The notes: generated from the sequence alone by a model not told the origin. 64,000 nt of DNA from Nitrososphaeria archaeon (GCA_029775855.1 JARVJZ010000001.1:1-64000); one strand, 5' to 3'; numbered from the stretch's first letter, positions 26,639 to 36,683 are shown. A program made the numbers and translations.

Positions 26639-28534
26639 TTGCTGAGCGATTACGACATATTCCTATTCAAGCAAGGAAAACATTACAGACTATATGAGAA
26701 GCTCGGTTCACATTTAAAATCTGTAAATGGTGAAAGAGGAGCATACTTCGCAGTTTATGCGCCAAACGCACAAGAAGTGCACATAATAGGCAGCTTCAAT
26801 TCTTGGCAACCAACACATAAACTCTATAAGCGCCAAGATAACTCAGGCATCTGGGAAGGCTTCATACCCAAAGTAGGTAAAGGAGAACTATACAAATATA
26901 GGATAACCGCAAAAAACGGATACATAGTAGACAAATCTGACCCCTACGCGTACTTTTTCGAAACCCCGCCAAACACGGCTTCCATAATCTGGGAAATAGA
27001 GTATCAGTGGGAAGATGAAGAATGGATGAAAAACAGATGGATACACAACTCACTAGACGCACCAATAGCAATCTACGAACTCCACTTAGGCTCTTGGAGA
27101 AGAGCTGAAAATAACCGATGGCTAACCTATAAAGAAGCATCTGAGCAGCTAACAGCATATGTGAAAGAAATGGGCTTCACACACATAGAACTACTACCCA
27201 TAATGGAGCACCCCTTTTATGGAAGCTGGGGTTACCAAACAACAGGCTACTTCGCACCTACAAGCAGATACGGGCAACCACAAGACTTTATGCATCTAAT
27301 AGATACACTGCACAAGGAAGGAATAGGTGTAATATTAGACTGGGTTCCTTCACACTTCCCAACAGATCAGCACGGCTTAGTTTATTTTGACGGCACCCAC
27401 CTATATGAATACGAAGATTGGAGAAGAAGATATCACCCAGATTGGAACAGCTACATCTTCGACTACGGAAAGAACGAAGTGAAGTCTTTCCTCATAAGTA
27501 GCGCACTCTTCTGGCTTGACAAATACCACATAGACGGATTACGAATCGACGCAGTAGCATCTATGCTCTACCTTGACTACTCAAGAAAGCAAGGCGAATG
27601 GCTACCAAACATCTACGGTGGAAAAGAAAACCTAGAAGCAATAACCTTCATAAAAGAGCTAAATGAAGCGATATACCGATACTACCCAGACACACAAACA
27701 ATAGCAGAGGAGTCCACCGCGTGGCCTATGGTAACCAGACCAACCTACCTCGGTGGACTAGGTTTCGGTTTAAAGTGGAATATGGGTTGGATGCACGACA
27801 CACTCTTCTACCTATCCAAAGACCCCCTTTACAGAAAGTATCACCACAATCAGATCACCTTTAGTATATGGTATGCATACTCGGAAAACTTCATCCTACC
27901 CCTCTCACACGATGAAGTAGTTTACGGTAAAGGCTCTCTCCTAACCAAGATGCCTGGTGATGAATGGCAGAAGTTCGCAAACTTAAGGCTGCTCTACGCC
28001 TATATGTATGCACATCCGGGAAAGAAGCTTCTATTTATGGGTAGTGAATTTGCCCAGTGGTTAGAATGGAGCCACGACCGAAGTTTAGATTGGTATCTCC
28101 TTAGTCAGCCGGCTCATCAAGGAGTTCAGAGGTTGCTGAAAGACCTTAACAGAATTTATCGAAACGAACCAGCGCTACATAAGTTAGATTTCAATGCAGA
28201 GGGGTTTGAGTGGATAGACTTTAACGACTGGGAGCAGAGTGTAATATGCTTCATCAGAAAAGACAAAACAGCGCAAAACACTATACTCATCGTCTGCAAC
28301 TTCACACCAACCCCAAGAACAAATTACAAAGTAGGTGCACCTAATGGAGGCTTTTGGAAAGAAATTCTAAATACAGACTCGAAAGAATATGGTGGTAGCG
28401 GATGGGGAAACTTCGGCGGTCTTAGCGCTAAAGAAGAACCATATCACGGCAGAAAGTATTCACTCACACTAACCTTACCGCCATTAGCCTGCATCTACTT
28501 CAAGCATCACTCAACACAAAAGAAGAACATATAG
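26639..28534 (+). CDS. glgB: GH13 1,4-alpha-glucan branching enzyme
   Basis: '[23 protein letters not shown]', 'ELHLGSWRR', 'YWGYQ-type [11 protein letters not shown]', '[16 protein letters not shown]', 'AEESTAWP', '[13 protein letters not shown]'; TTG start inferred at 26639. Confidence 0.93.
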   Translation: MLSDYDIFLFKQGKHYRLYEKLGSHLKSVNGERGAYFAVYAPNAQEVHIIGSFNSWQPTHKLYKRQDNSGIWEGFIPKVGKGELYKYRITAKNGYIVDKSDPYAYFFETPPNTASIIWEIEYQWEDEEWMKNRWIHNSLDAPIAIYELHLGSWRRAENNRWLTYKEASEQLTAYVKEMGFTHIELLPIMEHPFYGSWGYQTTGYFAPTSRYGQPQDFMHLIDTLHKEGIGVILDWVPSHFPTDQHGLVYFDGTHLYEYEDWRRRYHPDWNSYIFDYGKNEVKSFLISSALFWLDKYHIDGLRIDAVASMLYLDYSRKQGEWLPNIYGGKENLEAITFIKELNEAIYRYYPDTQTIAEESTAWPMVTRPTYLGGLGFGLKWNMGWMHDTLFYLSKDPLYRKYHHNQITFSIWYAYSENFILPLSHDEVVYGKGSLLTKMPGDEWQKFANLRLLYAYMYAHPGKKLLFMGSEFAQWLEWSHDRSLDWYLLSQPAHQGVQRLLKDLNRIYRNEPALHKLDFNAEGFEWIDFNDWEQSVICFIRKDKTAQNTILIVCNFTPTPRTNYKVGAPNGGFWKEILNTDSKEYGGSGWGNFGGLSAKEEPYHGRKYSLTLTLPPLACIYFKHHSTQKKNI

Positions 28535-28624
28535 AAACAACCGCTCATCAAAGACAAATATAGAAAAGTTCTTGTAATAGTTAAACAGCAAACCAGCAGA
28601 GGGTGTTTCTCTCTAAACCAGCTG

Positions 28625-29454
28625 GTGATAGAAATAAAACAAAACAGCTATAAAAAGAAGGATCTTCTCCTGTATTTCTTGATAACCTTCGTCTTCACTT
28701 GGATATTCTGGGTTCCTCAAGCCCTAGCTGCTCAAGGCCTCTTAACCACATCAATCCTTGTCGACTTTTTATTCAGCCCTCTCAACCCAGCACCATTCGG
28801 TCCACTTGTAGCCGCTTTGACTCTCACATATTGGAGCTCGAGAACACGAGGTGTAAAAGAATTGTTGAAGAGAGGAGTGCACTACAAAGTTGGAAAGATT
28901 TGGTACATACCAACCTTCTTCTTATTCCCAGCTATAACAGGCGGCGCTCTTTTTCTCGCAATATTATCCGGCGATACTATACCTGAGTTATCTGTTTTAT
29001 CCAATCCTCTTTTGATTATCGGTGCTTTCATCTACATATTCTTTCTCGGAGGTCCGCTTGAGGAGGAGTTTGGTTGGCGCGGGTATGCTTTGGATAGACT
29101 TCAAGCAAGATTTAACGCCTTGCTCTCAAGCATAATGCTTGGATTCATGTGGGTATCTGGCATCTACCTTTGTTCTTCATACCCAATATGTACCCATATT
29201 ATCTAATTCCGCTCTGGGGTTTTATGCTTAGCATAATTCTTGGCTCTATATTATTCACTTGGCTCTATAACAACACCGGAGGCAGCATCTTGGTCGCTAT
29301 GCTATTCCACACCACATCCAATCTATCACACTTCATATTCCCCACACTTGAGACAGAGTTTGGCGGTCTCTACTCCATAATCCTAACCCTAATTGCTGTG
29401 GTAGTTGTGCTTGCCCTCTATGGTCCAAAAAGAATGAGTCGTAAAAACGGATAG
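28625..29454 (+). pseudogene. CPBP-family (CAAX-like) intramembrane protease, interrupted by a -1 frameshift near 29150-29153
   Basis: upstream ORF carries 'LEEEFGWRGYALDRLQARFNALLSSIMLGFMW'; the next frame continues 'MGIWHLPLFFIPN...NNTGGSILVAMLFHTTSNLSH'. Confidence 0.85.
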
Positions 29455-29517
29455 ATGTTTTCTGCTACTGTCCTAAAGCATAGATCTTTGTCTCCATCCC
29501 CTAACTTAATTTTCTGC

Positions 29518-29644
29518 TGGCGCCGGGGATGGGATTTGAACCCATGAGACCCGGTTTGGGTCATCGGCTCTCCAGCCCTTCTGCTCCTTTGATCTCGAGG
29601 CCGACGCATCTTCGTCCATGTAGTTTCCGCTCTGCCACCCCGGC
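29518..29644 (-). tRNA. tRNA-Ser, best read as Ser(CGA) with a canonical 37/38 intron (29570-29593); enlarged D-loop; CCA encoded
   Basis: acceptor GCCGGGG/CCCCGGC, long variable arm GACCC-AAACC-GGGTC, T arm ATGGGTTCAAATCCCAT, anticodon stem TCGGC/GCCGA; mature body ends 29521, CCA 29518-29520. Confidence 0.88.
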
Positions 29645-29689
29645 TTAAAGGCTTGTTACGCATACGATTGGTATAAAATGTTTGATCGT

Positions 29690-30079
29690 TTATGGCCTAG
29701 GTTGTTCGCATATGTGGCAGCTGCTGGTGTCAAGGTCTGGTTCTAGCTTCTGGTGTAGGTCGCACATGAGTCGTTTTGCTTTAATGGCTACTACCGCTTC
29801 ATGGAATTTATTCATTAATGTGATTTGGTCTACACCCTTCAATAATAGTCTAATTATTTCGTCAGCGAACCTCTGTGCATCTTCTGAACCCTCGAGCGAG
29901 ACTCCTATTCCTCTTACATCTCTAATGTAGTTACTTACCGCTGCTTGCGTTATACCGAGCATCTCAGCAACCTTCTGCTGTGGTAGATGATATATGTTGA
30001 CTAGCTTCTTGGCTATCAGTGAACGCAAAGCTGGTATGATTGCTTTAGCTTCTACTTCAGATGGTAGCAGCATACCCAA
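29690..30079 (-). CDS. HTH transcriptional regulator
   Basis: 'LPQQKVAEMLGITQAAVSNYIRDVRG' helix-turn-helix; C-terminal Cys pairs. Confidence 0.8.
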   Translation of the reverse strand: MGMLLPSEVEAKAIIPALRSLIAKKLVNIYHLPQQKVAEMLGITQAAVSNYIRDVRGIGVSLEGSEDAQRFADEIIRLLLKGVDQITLMNKFHEAVVAIKAKRLMCDLHQKLEPDLDTSSCHICEQPRP

Positions 30080-30139
30080 CTTTATTAAGTTAAACGATAT
30101 ATTTAGATGTAACGGAAGACTGCTGTCAATATGTTTTAC

Positions 30140-31903
30140 TTACTCAACTATCTTCTTTAGCTGAGACCTATACAACTCAACAATCTCCTGCACCGTTGTA
30201 GCATCTTCAGGCGCTTTATCATCCCTCAACCTACCCGTATACTTGGGGAACCTAAGAGCCAAACCCACGCCTCTTTTGATGATATCCATAGCGCAGGTGT
30301 GCACAGGGCTCAAAGTAACTTCTGATGCCACAACCTCTATGACCACCTTTGGTGTAAACCAGACATCTGCTTGTATCTTAGATTCAACTCTAGCGTGCCT
30401 GTTTGGTATTATGTATGGTTGTAAGATTTCTGGGAATCTTGCTAGATCCTCGTCTGTGAAGCCTGTTCCTATCTTGGTCGCTGTTTTAAAGGTGTCATCG
30501 GCTTTGTCGTATGCTGCTAGGAGAAAGGTTCCGTATTTACCAGCCCTTTTACCTTTACCGTAAAACGCGCCAACTATGACTAGGTCTATGGTGTCTTGTA
30601 GCTCGCTCTTATATTCCCTTTTGAGTTTTATCCAAGCGAACTCTCTAGCACCGGCTCTGTAGCTGCTCTTTAAGTCTTTAGCTACAATGCCTTCGCATCC
30701 ATCTAGTATGGCTTGCTGCATAAACTCCTCTATCTTGTTGGGGTCGGCGGTTGTTATGGCTGGAACCACATTGATTCTCTCAGTCTTTTCAGTTACTTTC
30801 TCAAGTATCTTCCTCCTCTCAAAGTATGGCTTTTGTGTAAGGTCTTCCCCTTCAAGGTATAGAATGTCAAACAAGTTCAGCGATATTGGGTATTGTCTCA
30901 TTGCTTCTTCTATGCCATACTTCCTCCTACGGTGCATAATCTCTTGGAATGGTAGATACTCGCCGGTCTCCTCGTTTATGGCTACAGCTTCACCGTCTAA
31001 AATCACCTCTTTCGCTTTGATGTGTTTTTTGACGAGGTTGATCGCATCGGGATAGTGGGCTGTAATATTTTCGAGCCTTCGTGAAAAGAGGTTTACATCT
31101 TCGCCTAACTTATGTATCTGCAGCCTTTCTCCGTCGAGTTTATACTCAATCGCGCATTCTCCACCCATCTTCTCGACTATGGCCTCTGCTGACTCAAGCC
31201 TTTCAGCCAGCATAGGTCTGACAGGCTTCCCAATCTGAATCTTGAACCTCAGTATCCCTTCTAACCCTTCTTCTGCTACAGTCTTTGCTACGCTGCCTAA
31301 GTCGCTTGATATGTTGTATGCTCTTTCTAAATATATTCGGTTTTCTTTGTCGCCTGTAAATGCTACTGCTAACGCATCCAAAACAGTGTAGTCTGCTATG
31401 CCGAGTCTAAGTTTTCCAGTTACTGTACGCATAAGATATTTCGCTTCAAGGGGTGTTGCGTCGTTAAGTAAGCTTTGAAGGTGGGCTAATCTTATTTCGA
31501 GGCTTCCTGAGCCCGTTGTTTTAGCAATCTTATCTAGGGTGGAGTAGACTCTTTCTACTGTTAGAGGCTCTGAGAAGAGTGTCTGTTGCTTCTTGCTGGT
31601 TAGAAGGTCTTGGGCTACTGTGCCTATATCTCCTTTCTGCTTATAATATTCTTCAACGCGCTCTACTGATAGTCCAGTTATATTCACTATCGCCCTTAAT
31701 GCGAGCTTATCTGCAACCCCTATTTCAACACCCATGTAGTCTGGGTAGAGCTTACCTTGAGTGAGGTAGACCACTTTATCTAATATCTTAGTTGGGGTTG
31801 CTTTAAAGAGTTCAACAAGATAAGATGTTAAGTCAAGCCTCTTGGTTGTTTCCTCCATCTTCTTGTAGGCTTCGGCTATGAGTATATACTCCATCCCAAT
31901 CAT
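30140..31903 (-). CDS. lig: ATP-dependent DNA ligase
   Basis: adenylation motif 'EYKLDGERLQIHK', 'FSRRLENITAHYPD', 'ILDGEAVA', 'EGIVAKDLKSSYRAG', 'WIKLKREY'. Confidence 0.96.
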   Translation of the reverse strand: MIGMEYILIAEAYKKMEETTKRLDLTSYLVELFKATPTKILDKVVYLTQGKLYPDYMGVEIGVADKLALRAIVNITGLSVERVEEYYKQKGDIGTVAQDLLTSKKQQTLFSEPLTVERVYSTLDKIAKTTGSGSLEIRLAHLQSLLNDATPLEAKYLMRTVTGKLRLGIADYTVLDALAVAFTGDKENRIYLERAYNISSDLGSVAKTVAEEGLEGILRFKIQIGKPVRPMLAERLESAEAIVEKMGGECAIEYKLDGERLQIHKLGEDVNLFSRRLENITAHYPDAINLVKKHIKAKEVILDGEAVAINEETGEYLPFQEIMHRRRKYGIEEAMRQYPISLNLFDILYLEGEDLTQKPYFERRKILEKVTEKTERINVVPAITTADPNKIEEFMQQAILDGCEGIVAKDLKSSYRAGAREFAWIKLKREYKSELQDTIDLVIVGAFYGKGKRAGKYGTFLLAAYDKADDTFKTATKIGTGFTDEDLARFPEILQPYIIPNRHARVESKIQADVWFTPKVVIEVVASEVTLSPVHTCAMDIIKRGVGLALRFPKYTGRLRDDKAPEDATTVQEIVELYRSQLKKIVE

Positions 31904-31948
31904 TTGAGTTTAGAAGCTTAATAAGAGCTGTCTTCTGCTATCTATTCG

Positions 31949-32656
31949 ATGATTGGGCGAAGACGCTTTCTAAAAAGGTTTCTGATACTAGCCTCTTTTA
32001 TCGCGGCGTCTATCTCAGCTTTCATAACGCTTCCTTCTATGCTTCGAAGAAGCGAGAGGACTATTGAAGAGAAGATTATTGCTTTACCGAAACCCCCACC
32101 AATCTCTATGTCTGTTGAAGATGCCATTCAGAAGAGGCGCTCCATTCGGGAGTATAAGCATCCCATAGATTTAATTAGGTTAAGTCAGCTTCTGCTCAAT
32201 TCATTTAAAAAGGTTGGTGAAGGGTATGGACTTCTCACAGCAGCCTTAAATGAAGTGGATGTGTATCTTTCTGTAGGCGAAGAAAAGGTCGTTGGTGTTC
32301 CCGCTGGCGTATACCTCTACCTTAGGGATGAACATGCTCTAAAGGTGCATAGGGAAGGAAACTACCTTCAGGAGCTCTCATCAGCAGCATTAAACCAGCC
32401 TTGGGTTGAAGAAGCTTGCTTTAACATCGTCTTGTTCGCAAATTTGCGTGAAGATTCTCGTTTGCGCGAGGGTGTTGTGGAGCTGCCACATCTATGCGCT
32501 GGCGTCTTAGGTGAAAAGGTGTATTTAGCGGCTGTAGGCTTGGGGCTTGCCTGTGTAGTTATAGGCGCATTTTATGAAGATAGGGTTAAAGCAATCTTCG
32601 AAGTCGATTCAGCAAAGACCCCTCTCTACATAATATCTGTTGGTGACCTAGTTTGA
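31949..32656 (+). CDS. SagB/nitroreductase-like protein with N-terminal twin-Arg-like signal/TM
   Basis: 'MIGRRRFLKRFLILASFIAASISAFI', 'AIQKRRSIREYKH', 'LAAVGLGLACVVIGAFYEDRVKAIF'. Confidence 0.8.
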   Translation: MIGRRRFLKRFLILASFIAASISAFITLPSMLRRSERTIEEKIIALPKPPPISMSVEDAIQKRRSIREYKHPIDLIRLSQLLLNSFKKVGEGYGLLTAALNEVDVYLSVGEEKVVGVPAGVYLYLRDEHALKVHREGNYLQELSSAALNQPWVEEACFNIVLFANLREDSRLREGVVELPHLCAGVLGEKVYLAAVGLGLACVVIGAFYEDRVKAIFEVDSAKTPLYIISVGDLV

Positions 32657-33270
32657 GCGTTTTTCCTCTCTCTAATCTTGCCTCAGGTAGGTTGAGCCTC
32701 TCTGCAGCATTAGAGAAAGTAGACAATTTCAACGGGTTAAAGCCCCATAAGCTCACTCTAAGCGAATTAGGCAGAATACTTTGGGCTGCGCAAGGTGTAA
32801 CTAAAAGAGATTCTGGCTGGATATATCCGCTGCGAGCAGCACCTTCAGCAGGAGGGCTTTATCCCCTTGAGGTATATGTAATTGTAGCATCTGATGGTGT
32901 AGAGGAGTTAGAGGAAGGGCTATACCACTACGACCCTGTTGGAGAAGTGCTTACTTTAGTGGAAAAGGGTAGTTACCACACTGAGATCACAAGATTGTTA
33001 AAGATTGGGGTTAAGGGCGACGTTTCAATGGTCTACATACTTATCTGCGCCGTGTATCATAGGACTACAGAGAAGTATGGTTATAGGGGTATAATGTATG
33101 TGCATAATGAAGTTGGTCATGTTGTTTTGAACGCTATGGTTGAATGTGCTTCACTCAACTTAGCGTGTGAGATACTCTTAATACGCTCTGACGCTGATGT
33201 GAAGAAGCTGCTAAATATAATGGGAGAACCTCTTCTTCTAATGAAAATAGGCAAAACCACACAAAAATAG
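32653..33270 (+). CDS. SagB-type nitroreductase family protein
   Basis: 'LTLSELGRILWAAQGVTKRDSGWIYPLRAAPSAGGLYPLEVYVIV', 'HNEVGHVVLNAMVECASLNL'; TTGA overlap with the upstream gene. Confidence 0.85.
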   Translation: MSVFPLSNLASGRLSLSAALEKVDNFNGLKPHKLTLSELGRILWAAQGVTKRDSGWIYPLRAAPSAGGLYPLEVYVIVASDGVEELEEGLYHYDPVGEVLTLVEKGSYHTEITRLLKIGVKGDVSMVYILICAVYHRTTEKYGYRGIMYVHNEVGHVVLNAMVECASLNLACEILLIRSDADVKKLLNIMGEPLLLMKIGKTTQK

Positions 33271-33297
33271 TAGGGGTTCTGAGCATAAACCCAGAAC

Positions 33298-35448
33298 CTA
33301 GAGTCCAAGTATGCCTATGAAGAGCGGTATGAACAGTATAGAGAGCGTGTTAAGTAGCTTTATCAATACGTGAAGTGATGGTCCTGCTGTGTCTTTCATA
33401 GGGTCACCGACTGTATCTCCAACGACAGCTGCTGCGTGTGTTGGTGAGCCTTTGCCGCCAAGGTTGCCTGCTTCAATGAACTTCTTAGCGTTATCCCATG
33501 CCGCGCCTCCTGTGTTCATAAGTATGGCTAGAGGTATGCCAGACATTGTTGCACCTATGACAAGTGCGCCAACAGCGCTTAGACCCAACAGCACACCCAC
33601 CACTATAGGCACTATAACCACCAGCAGCCCTGGGAGCACCATTTCTTTCAAAGCAGCCCTTGTGCTTATGTCTACAGCTTTATCGTATTCTGGTTTTGCT
33701 CTACCCTCCATCAAGCCTACTATTTCTCTAAACTGTCTTCTCACTTCATTAACCATCTCCTTTGCAGCAGAACCCACTGCTTTGATTGCGAACGCTGAGA
33801 AGATGAATGGTAACATGGCGCCTATAAGTGTTGAAACGAGCACGACGGGGTTGCTGAGCTCGAGTCTAATTTCAGGTAACCCAACGCTTCTAAGGTATTC
33901 GTTTCCAGCTTCGATGTAGGCTTGGAAGAGTAGTTGTGCTGCGAGTAGGGCGCTTCCCATAGCGAAGCCTTTGGTTAAGGCTTTGGTTGTGTTGCCAACC
34001 GCGTCAAGCGCCTCCATGCTCTCATCTATACCCTTCTGCCCAGACATCTCAGCTATTCCGCCTGCGTTGTCTGCGATTGGTCCGAAGCCGTCTAACGCCA
34101 GAACCATACCCATAACTGCAAGCATACCCATAGTAGCTAAAGTTGTCCCATAAACACCACCAATTAGAGATGCGTTAGCGCCAAGCTCAGGGTTGGCTGC
34201 GCCAAAAAGCGTGCCGAAGTAGTATGCAACTAGCAGACAAGCGCCTAGAGAAGCTATAGGTAGTGCCGTTGTTTCAAGCCCTACTGAAAATCCGGTTATT
34301 ATGTTTGTTGCAGTTCCAGTTTGAGAGGCGTCTGCTATGCGTCTTACCGGCCCTCTCTCTCTACCAGTGTAGTAGTCTGTTATGACCTGCACTAATATGC
34401 TTGCAGCTAAGCCCGCTAGCATAGAGAAGTAGAGGTAGATGCCTCCAGGCTCTGAGCCGAAGAGTAGTTGTATAGCAACATAGAAGAGCACTGCAGACAT
34501 TATTGTTGTGACTGTTAATCCTTTGTGTAGGGCTCTCATGGGTTTATGCTCTTCACCTTTACTCAATCTTACGAATGGCATGCCTATTAATGTGGCAAAG
34601 ATTCCTAACGCTCTGGCTATTATCGGGAAGATAAGGAAGGCCCAGTTTTGAGTCCAGTAAGCTATCACGCCTCCTATGATCATACCTCCTATGTTTTCTG
34701 CTGTTGCGGATTCGAATAAGTCAGCGCCACGCCCTGCTGAGTCACCTACATTATCGCCTACATTATCGGCTATCACAGCAGCATTCCTTGGGTCGTCCTC
34801 AGGTATCCCTGCTTCAACTTTTCCTACCAAGTCTGCTCCCACATCAGCAGCCTTTGTGTATATCCCCCCACCTAGCTGTGCAAATAGTGCTACTAAGCTT
34901 GCGCCGAAACCCATACCTATAATCTTAGTTGGGGTTGTCTCGTCAGCGCCGTATAGTATAAAGAGCACTGTAACACCAAGCAGACTTAAACCAGTCACGA
35001 GAAGCCCCATTATAGCGCCGCCGTGAAAAGCGGTCTTTAAGGCGGGCTCTATCCCCCGCTTAGCCATTATGACGGTTCTAACGTTTGAGCGTGTAGCCAT
35101 ATCCATAGCTATGAATCCTGCTAGTAGTGATGCAAACGCTCCTATGAGAAATGCTACCGCTGCTCCAGGGCCGAAATGTACCGCTATCGCCTCTACCTCT
35201 TTAGGTGCGACAAAGCCTGCTGCTAAAAGTATGGCTGCTATGATGATGGCTATTATTGTGATGGTTGTGTATTGTCTTTTCATGAAGGCGTATGCACCTA
35301 TTCTTATGGCTGATGCTATCTCTGCTGCTTTGGGGTCGTCGACCTTTATGGAGAGTATCCTCCAAGCTAGAATGAGTGCTGCTAGTATTGAGGCGATGCC
35401 TCCTATCGGTGCTATCCAGAAGTAGGGTTCAGCTAAGATGTTGACCAA
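33298..35448 (-). CDS. hppA: membrane-bound proton-translocating pyrophosphatase
   Basis: 'GGGIYTKAADVGADLVGKVEAGIPEDDPRNAAVIADNVGDNVGDSAGRGADLFES', 'GNTTKALTKGFAMGSALL'. Confidence 0.97.
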   Translation of the reverse strand: MVNILAEPYFWIAPIGGIASILAALILAWRILSIKVDDPKAAEIASAIRIGAYAFMKRQYTTITIIAIIIAAILLAAGFVAPKEVEAIAVHFGPGAAVAFLIGAFASLLAGFIAMDMATRSNVRTVIMAKRGIEPALKTAFHGGAIMGLLVTGLSLLGVTVLFILYGADETTPTKIIGMGFGASLVALFAQLGGGIYTKAADVGADLVGKVEAGIPEDDPRNAAVIADNVGDNVGDSAGRGADLFESATAENIGGMIIGGVIAYWTQNWAFLIFPIIARALGIFATLIGMPFVRLSKGEEHKPMRALHKGLTVTTIMSAVLFYVAIQLLFGSEPGGIYLYFSMLAGLAASILVQVITDYYTGRERGPVRRIADASQTGTATNIITGFSVGLETTALPIASLGACLLVAYYFGTLFGAANPELGANASLIGGVYGTTLATMGMLAVMGMVLALDGFGPIADNAGGIAEMSGQKGIDESMEALDAVGNTTKALTKGFAMGSALLAAQLLFQAYIEAGNEYLRSVGLPEIRLELSNPVVLVSTLIGAMLPFIFSAFAIKAVGSAAKEMVNEVRRQFREIVGLMEGRAKPEYDKAVDISTRAALKEMVLPGLLVVIVPIVVGVLLGLSAVGALVIGATMSGIPLAILMNTGGAAWDNAKKFIEAGNLGGKGSPTHAAAVVGDTVGDPMKDTAGPSLHVLIKLLNTLSILFIPLFIGILGL

Positions 35449-35567
35449 GGTTTATCTCCAACAAGCGACCCAAAAGATACTATATTAAATCTTTCGTAAA
35501 TAACTTCTAGAGAATCATTAATTTTAGAATGTAAGGCTTATCAGATACTCCAAAGGAGTAGAAGGCG

Positions 35568-36683
35568 ATGCATCTATTCGTCGTATTGACCTCATCCTGT
35601 AATCTAAAATGCCTATACTGCTACGGCAAATGTTGCGACGACATTGGAAGCAGCTTCGATTTTGAAGTTGACTACTCCATCCCAGACGAAATATCCTACG
35701 ATATAGATGTGTTAAAGTCTTTCTGCTCTAAAGCCAAGCTTGGAAACCTAATCTTTTACGGCGGGGAGCCTCTTCTTAAGATGGATAAAATGATGGAGAT
35801 TATGGAGAAGGTTGATGCTGAAAAGTTTATGCTTCAGACAAATGGGCTTTTGCTCTCTAGGTTAGATCCAGCGTATCTTAAGAGGTTGCACACCATCTTG
35901 GTCTCGATAGATGGTGATGAAGCTCTCACAGATTTCTACAGAGGAAACGGGGTTTACAGAAGAGTGATAGAAAACATAAAGAGCATCAGAGAAAAAGGCT
36001 TCAAAGGAGAAATAGTAGCTAGAATGACTATAAGCCAACAGAGCGACCTAGAACGTAATGTGAACCACCTACTATCTCTGAACAACCTATTTGACTCAAT
36101 TCATTGGCAGATAGATGCACAGTTCTGGCAGAACGACTTCAACCAAAAAGCCTTTACTGAATGGGTTGAAGAAAGCTACGGTCCTGGGCTCCTACACCTA
36201 ATATACAAGTGGGCTGAGCAGATTCTAAAAGGTAAAGTTTTGCGCATCTACCCTTTCTTAGGGGTTATGGAGACGCTACTACACGGTGGTGAAGCAGGGT
36301 TAAGATGTGGTTCAGGCTGGTCCCAATATACCGTTCAAACCGACGGCACTATCGTGCCTTGCCCAAGTATGGTCGGTCTTAAAGCGTATTATCTTGGTAA
36401 TATTAAATCGACAGACCCATCTACTCTTCCTAAGAAGGTTGAGTTGAAGGCTCCCTGCAGTAGCTGCGATATTTTATCTATTTGTGGCGGAAGATGCCTC
36501 TACGCCAACATAACCAAGCTGTGGGGTGAAGAAGGGTTTAGGCTCGTCTGCAGCACTGTAAGGCTACTTGTAGAGGGATTAAAATGCGTCAAGCCTATTG
36601 TGGAAAAGGCGCTTAAGAATAAGTTAATCCACCCAGAGGACTTGGCTTACACAAAGTTTAACAGCTGCGAAATCATACCGTAA
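35568..36683 (+). CDS. radical SAM enzyme, AF1577-type putative peptide-modifying family
   Basis: 'TSSCNLKCLYCYGKCC', 'NLIFYGGEPLL', C-terminal Cys cluster 'CSSCDILSICGGRCLYAN'. Confidence 0.85.
   Translation: MHLFVVLTSSCNLKCLYCYGKCCDDIGSSFDFEVDYSIPDEISYDIDVLKSFCSKAKLGNLIFYGGEPLLKMDKMMEIMEKVDAEKFMLQTNGLLLSRLDPAYLKRLHTILVSIDGDEALTDFYRGNGVYRRVIENIKSIREKGFKGEIVARMTISQQSDLERNVNHLLSLNNLFDSIHWQIDAQFWQNDFNQKAFTEWVEESYGPGLLHLIYKWAEQILKGKVLRIYPFLGVMETLLHGGEAGLRCGSGWSQYTVQTDGTIVPCPSMVGLKAYYLGNIKSTDPSTLPKKVELKAPCSSCDILSICGGRCLYANITKLWGEEGFRLVCSTVRLLVEGLKCVKPIVEKALKNKLIHPEDLAYTKFNSCEIIP

Noticed and set aside
29521-29644. Reading the tRNA-Ser as Ser(GGA) with a non-canonical intron at 31-34
   Set aside because: None of the possible cut sites there forms an acceptable bulge-helix-bulge, whereas the canonical 37/38 site giving CGA has perfect outer helix and matching bulges
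29418-29663. Minus-strand 81-aa ORF
   Set aside because: It runs across the tRNA-Ser gene; the tRNA explains the sequence
33389-35425. Several long plus-strand ORFs opposite hppA
   Set aside because: Antisense shadows of a highly conserved gene with biased codon usage; no recognisable domains
35500-35567. Small hairpin ACTCC-AAA-GGAGT upstream of the radical SAM gene
   Set aside because: Only a 5-bp stem and could include a ribosome-binding sequence; too weak to call a regulatory RNA
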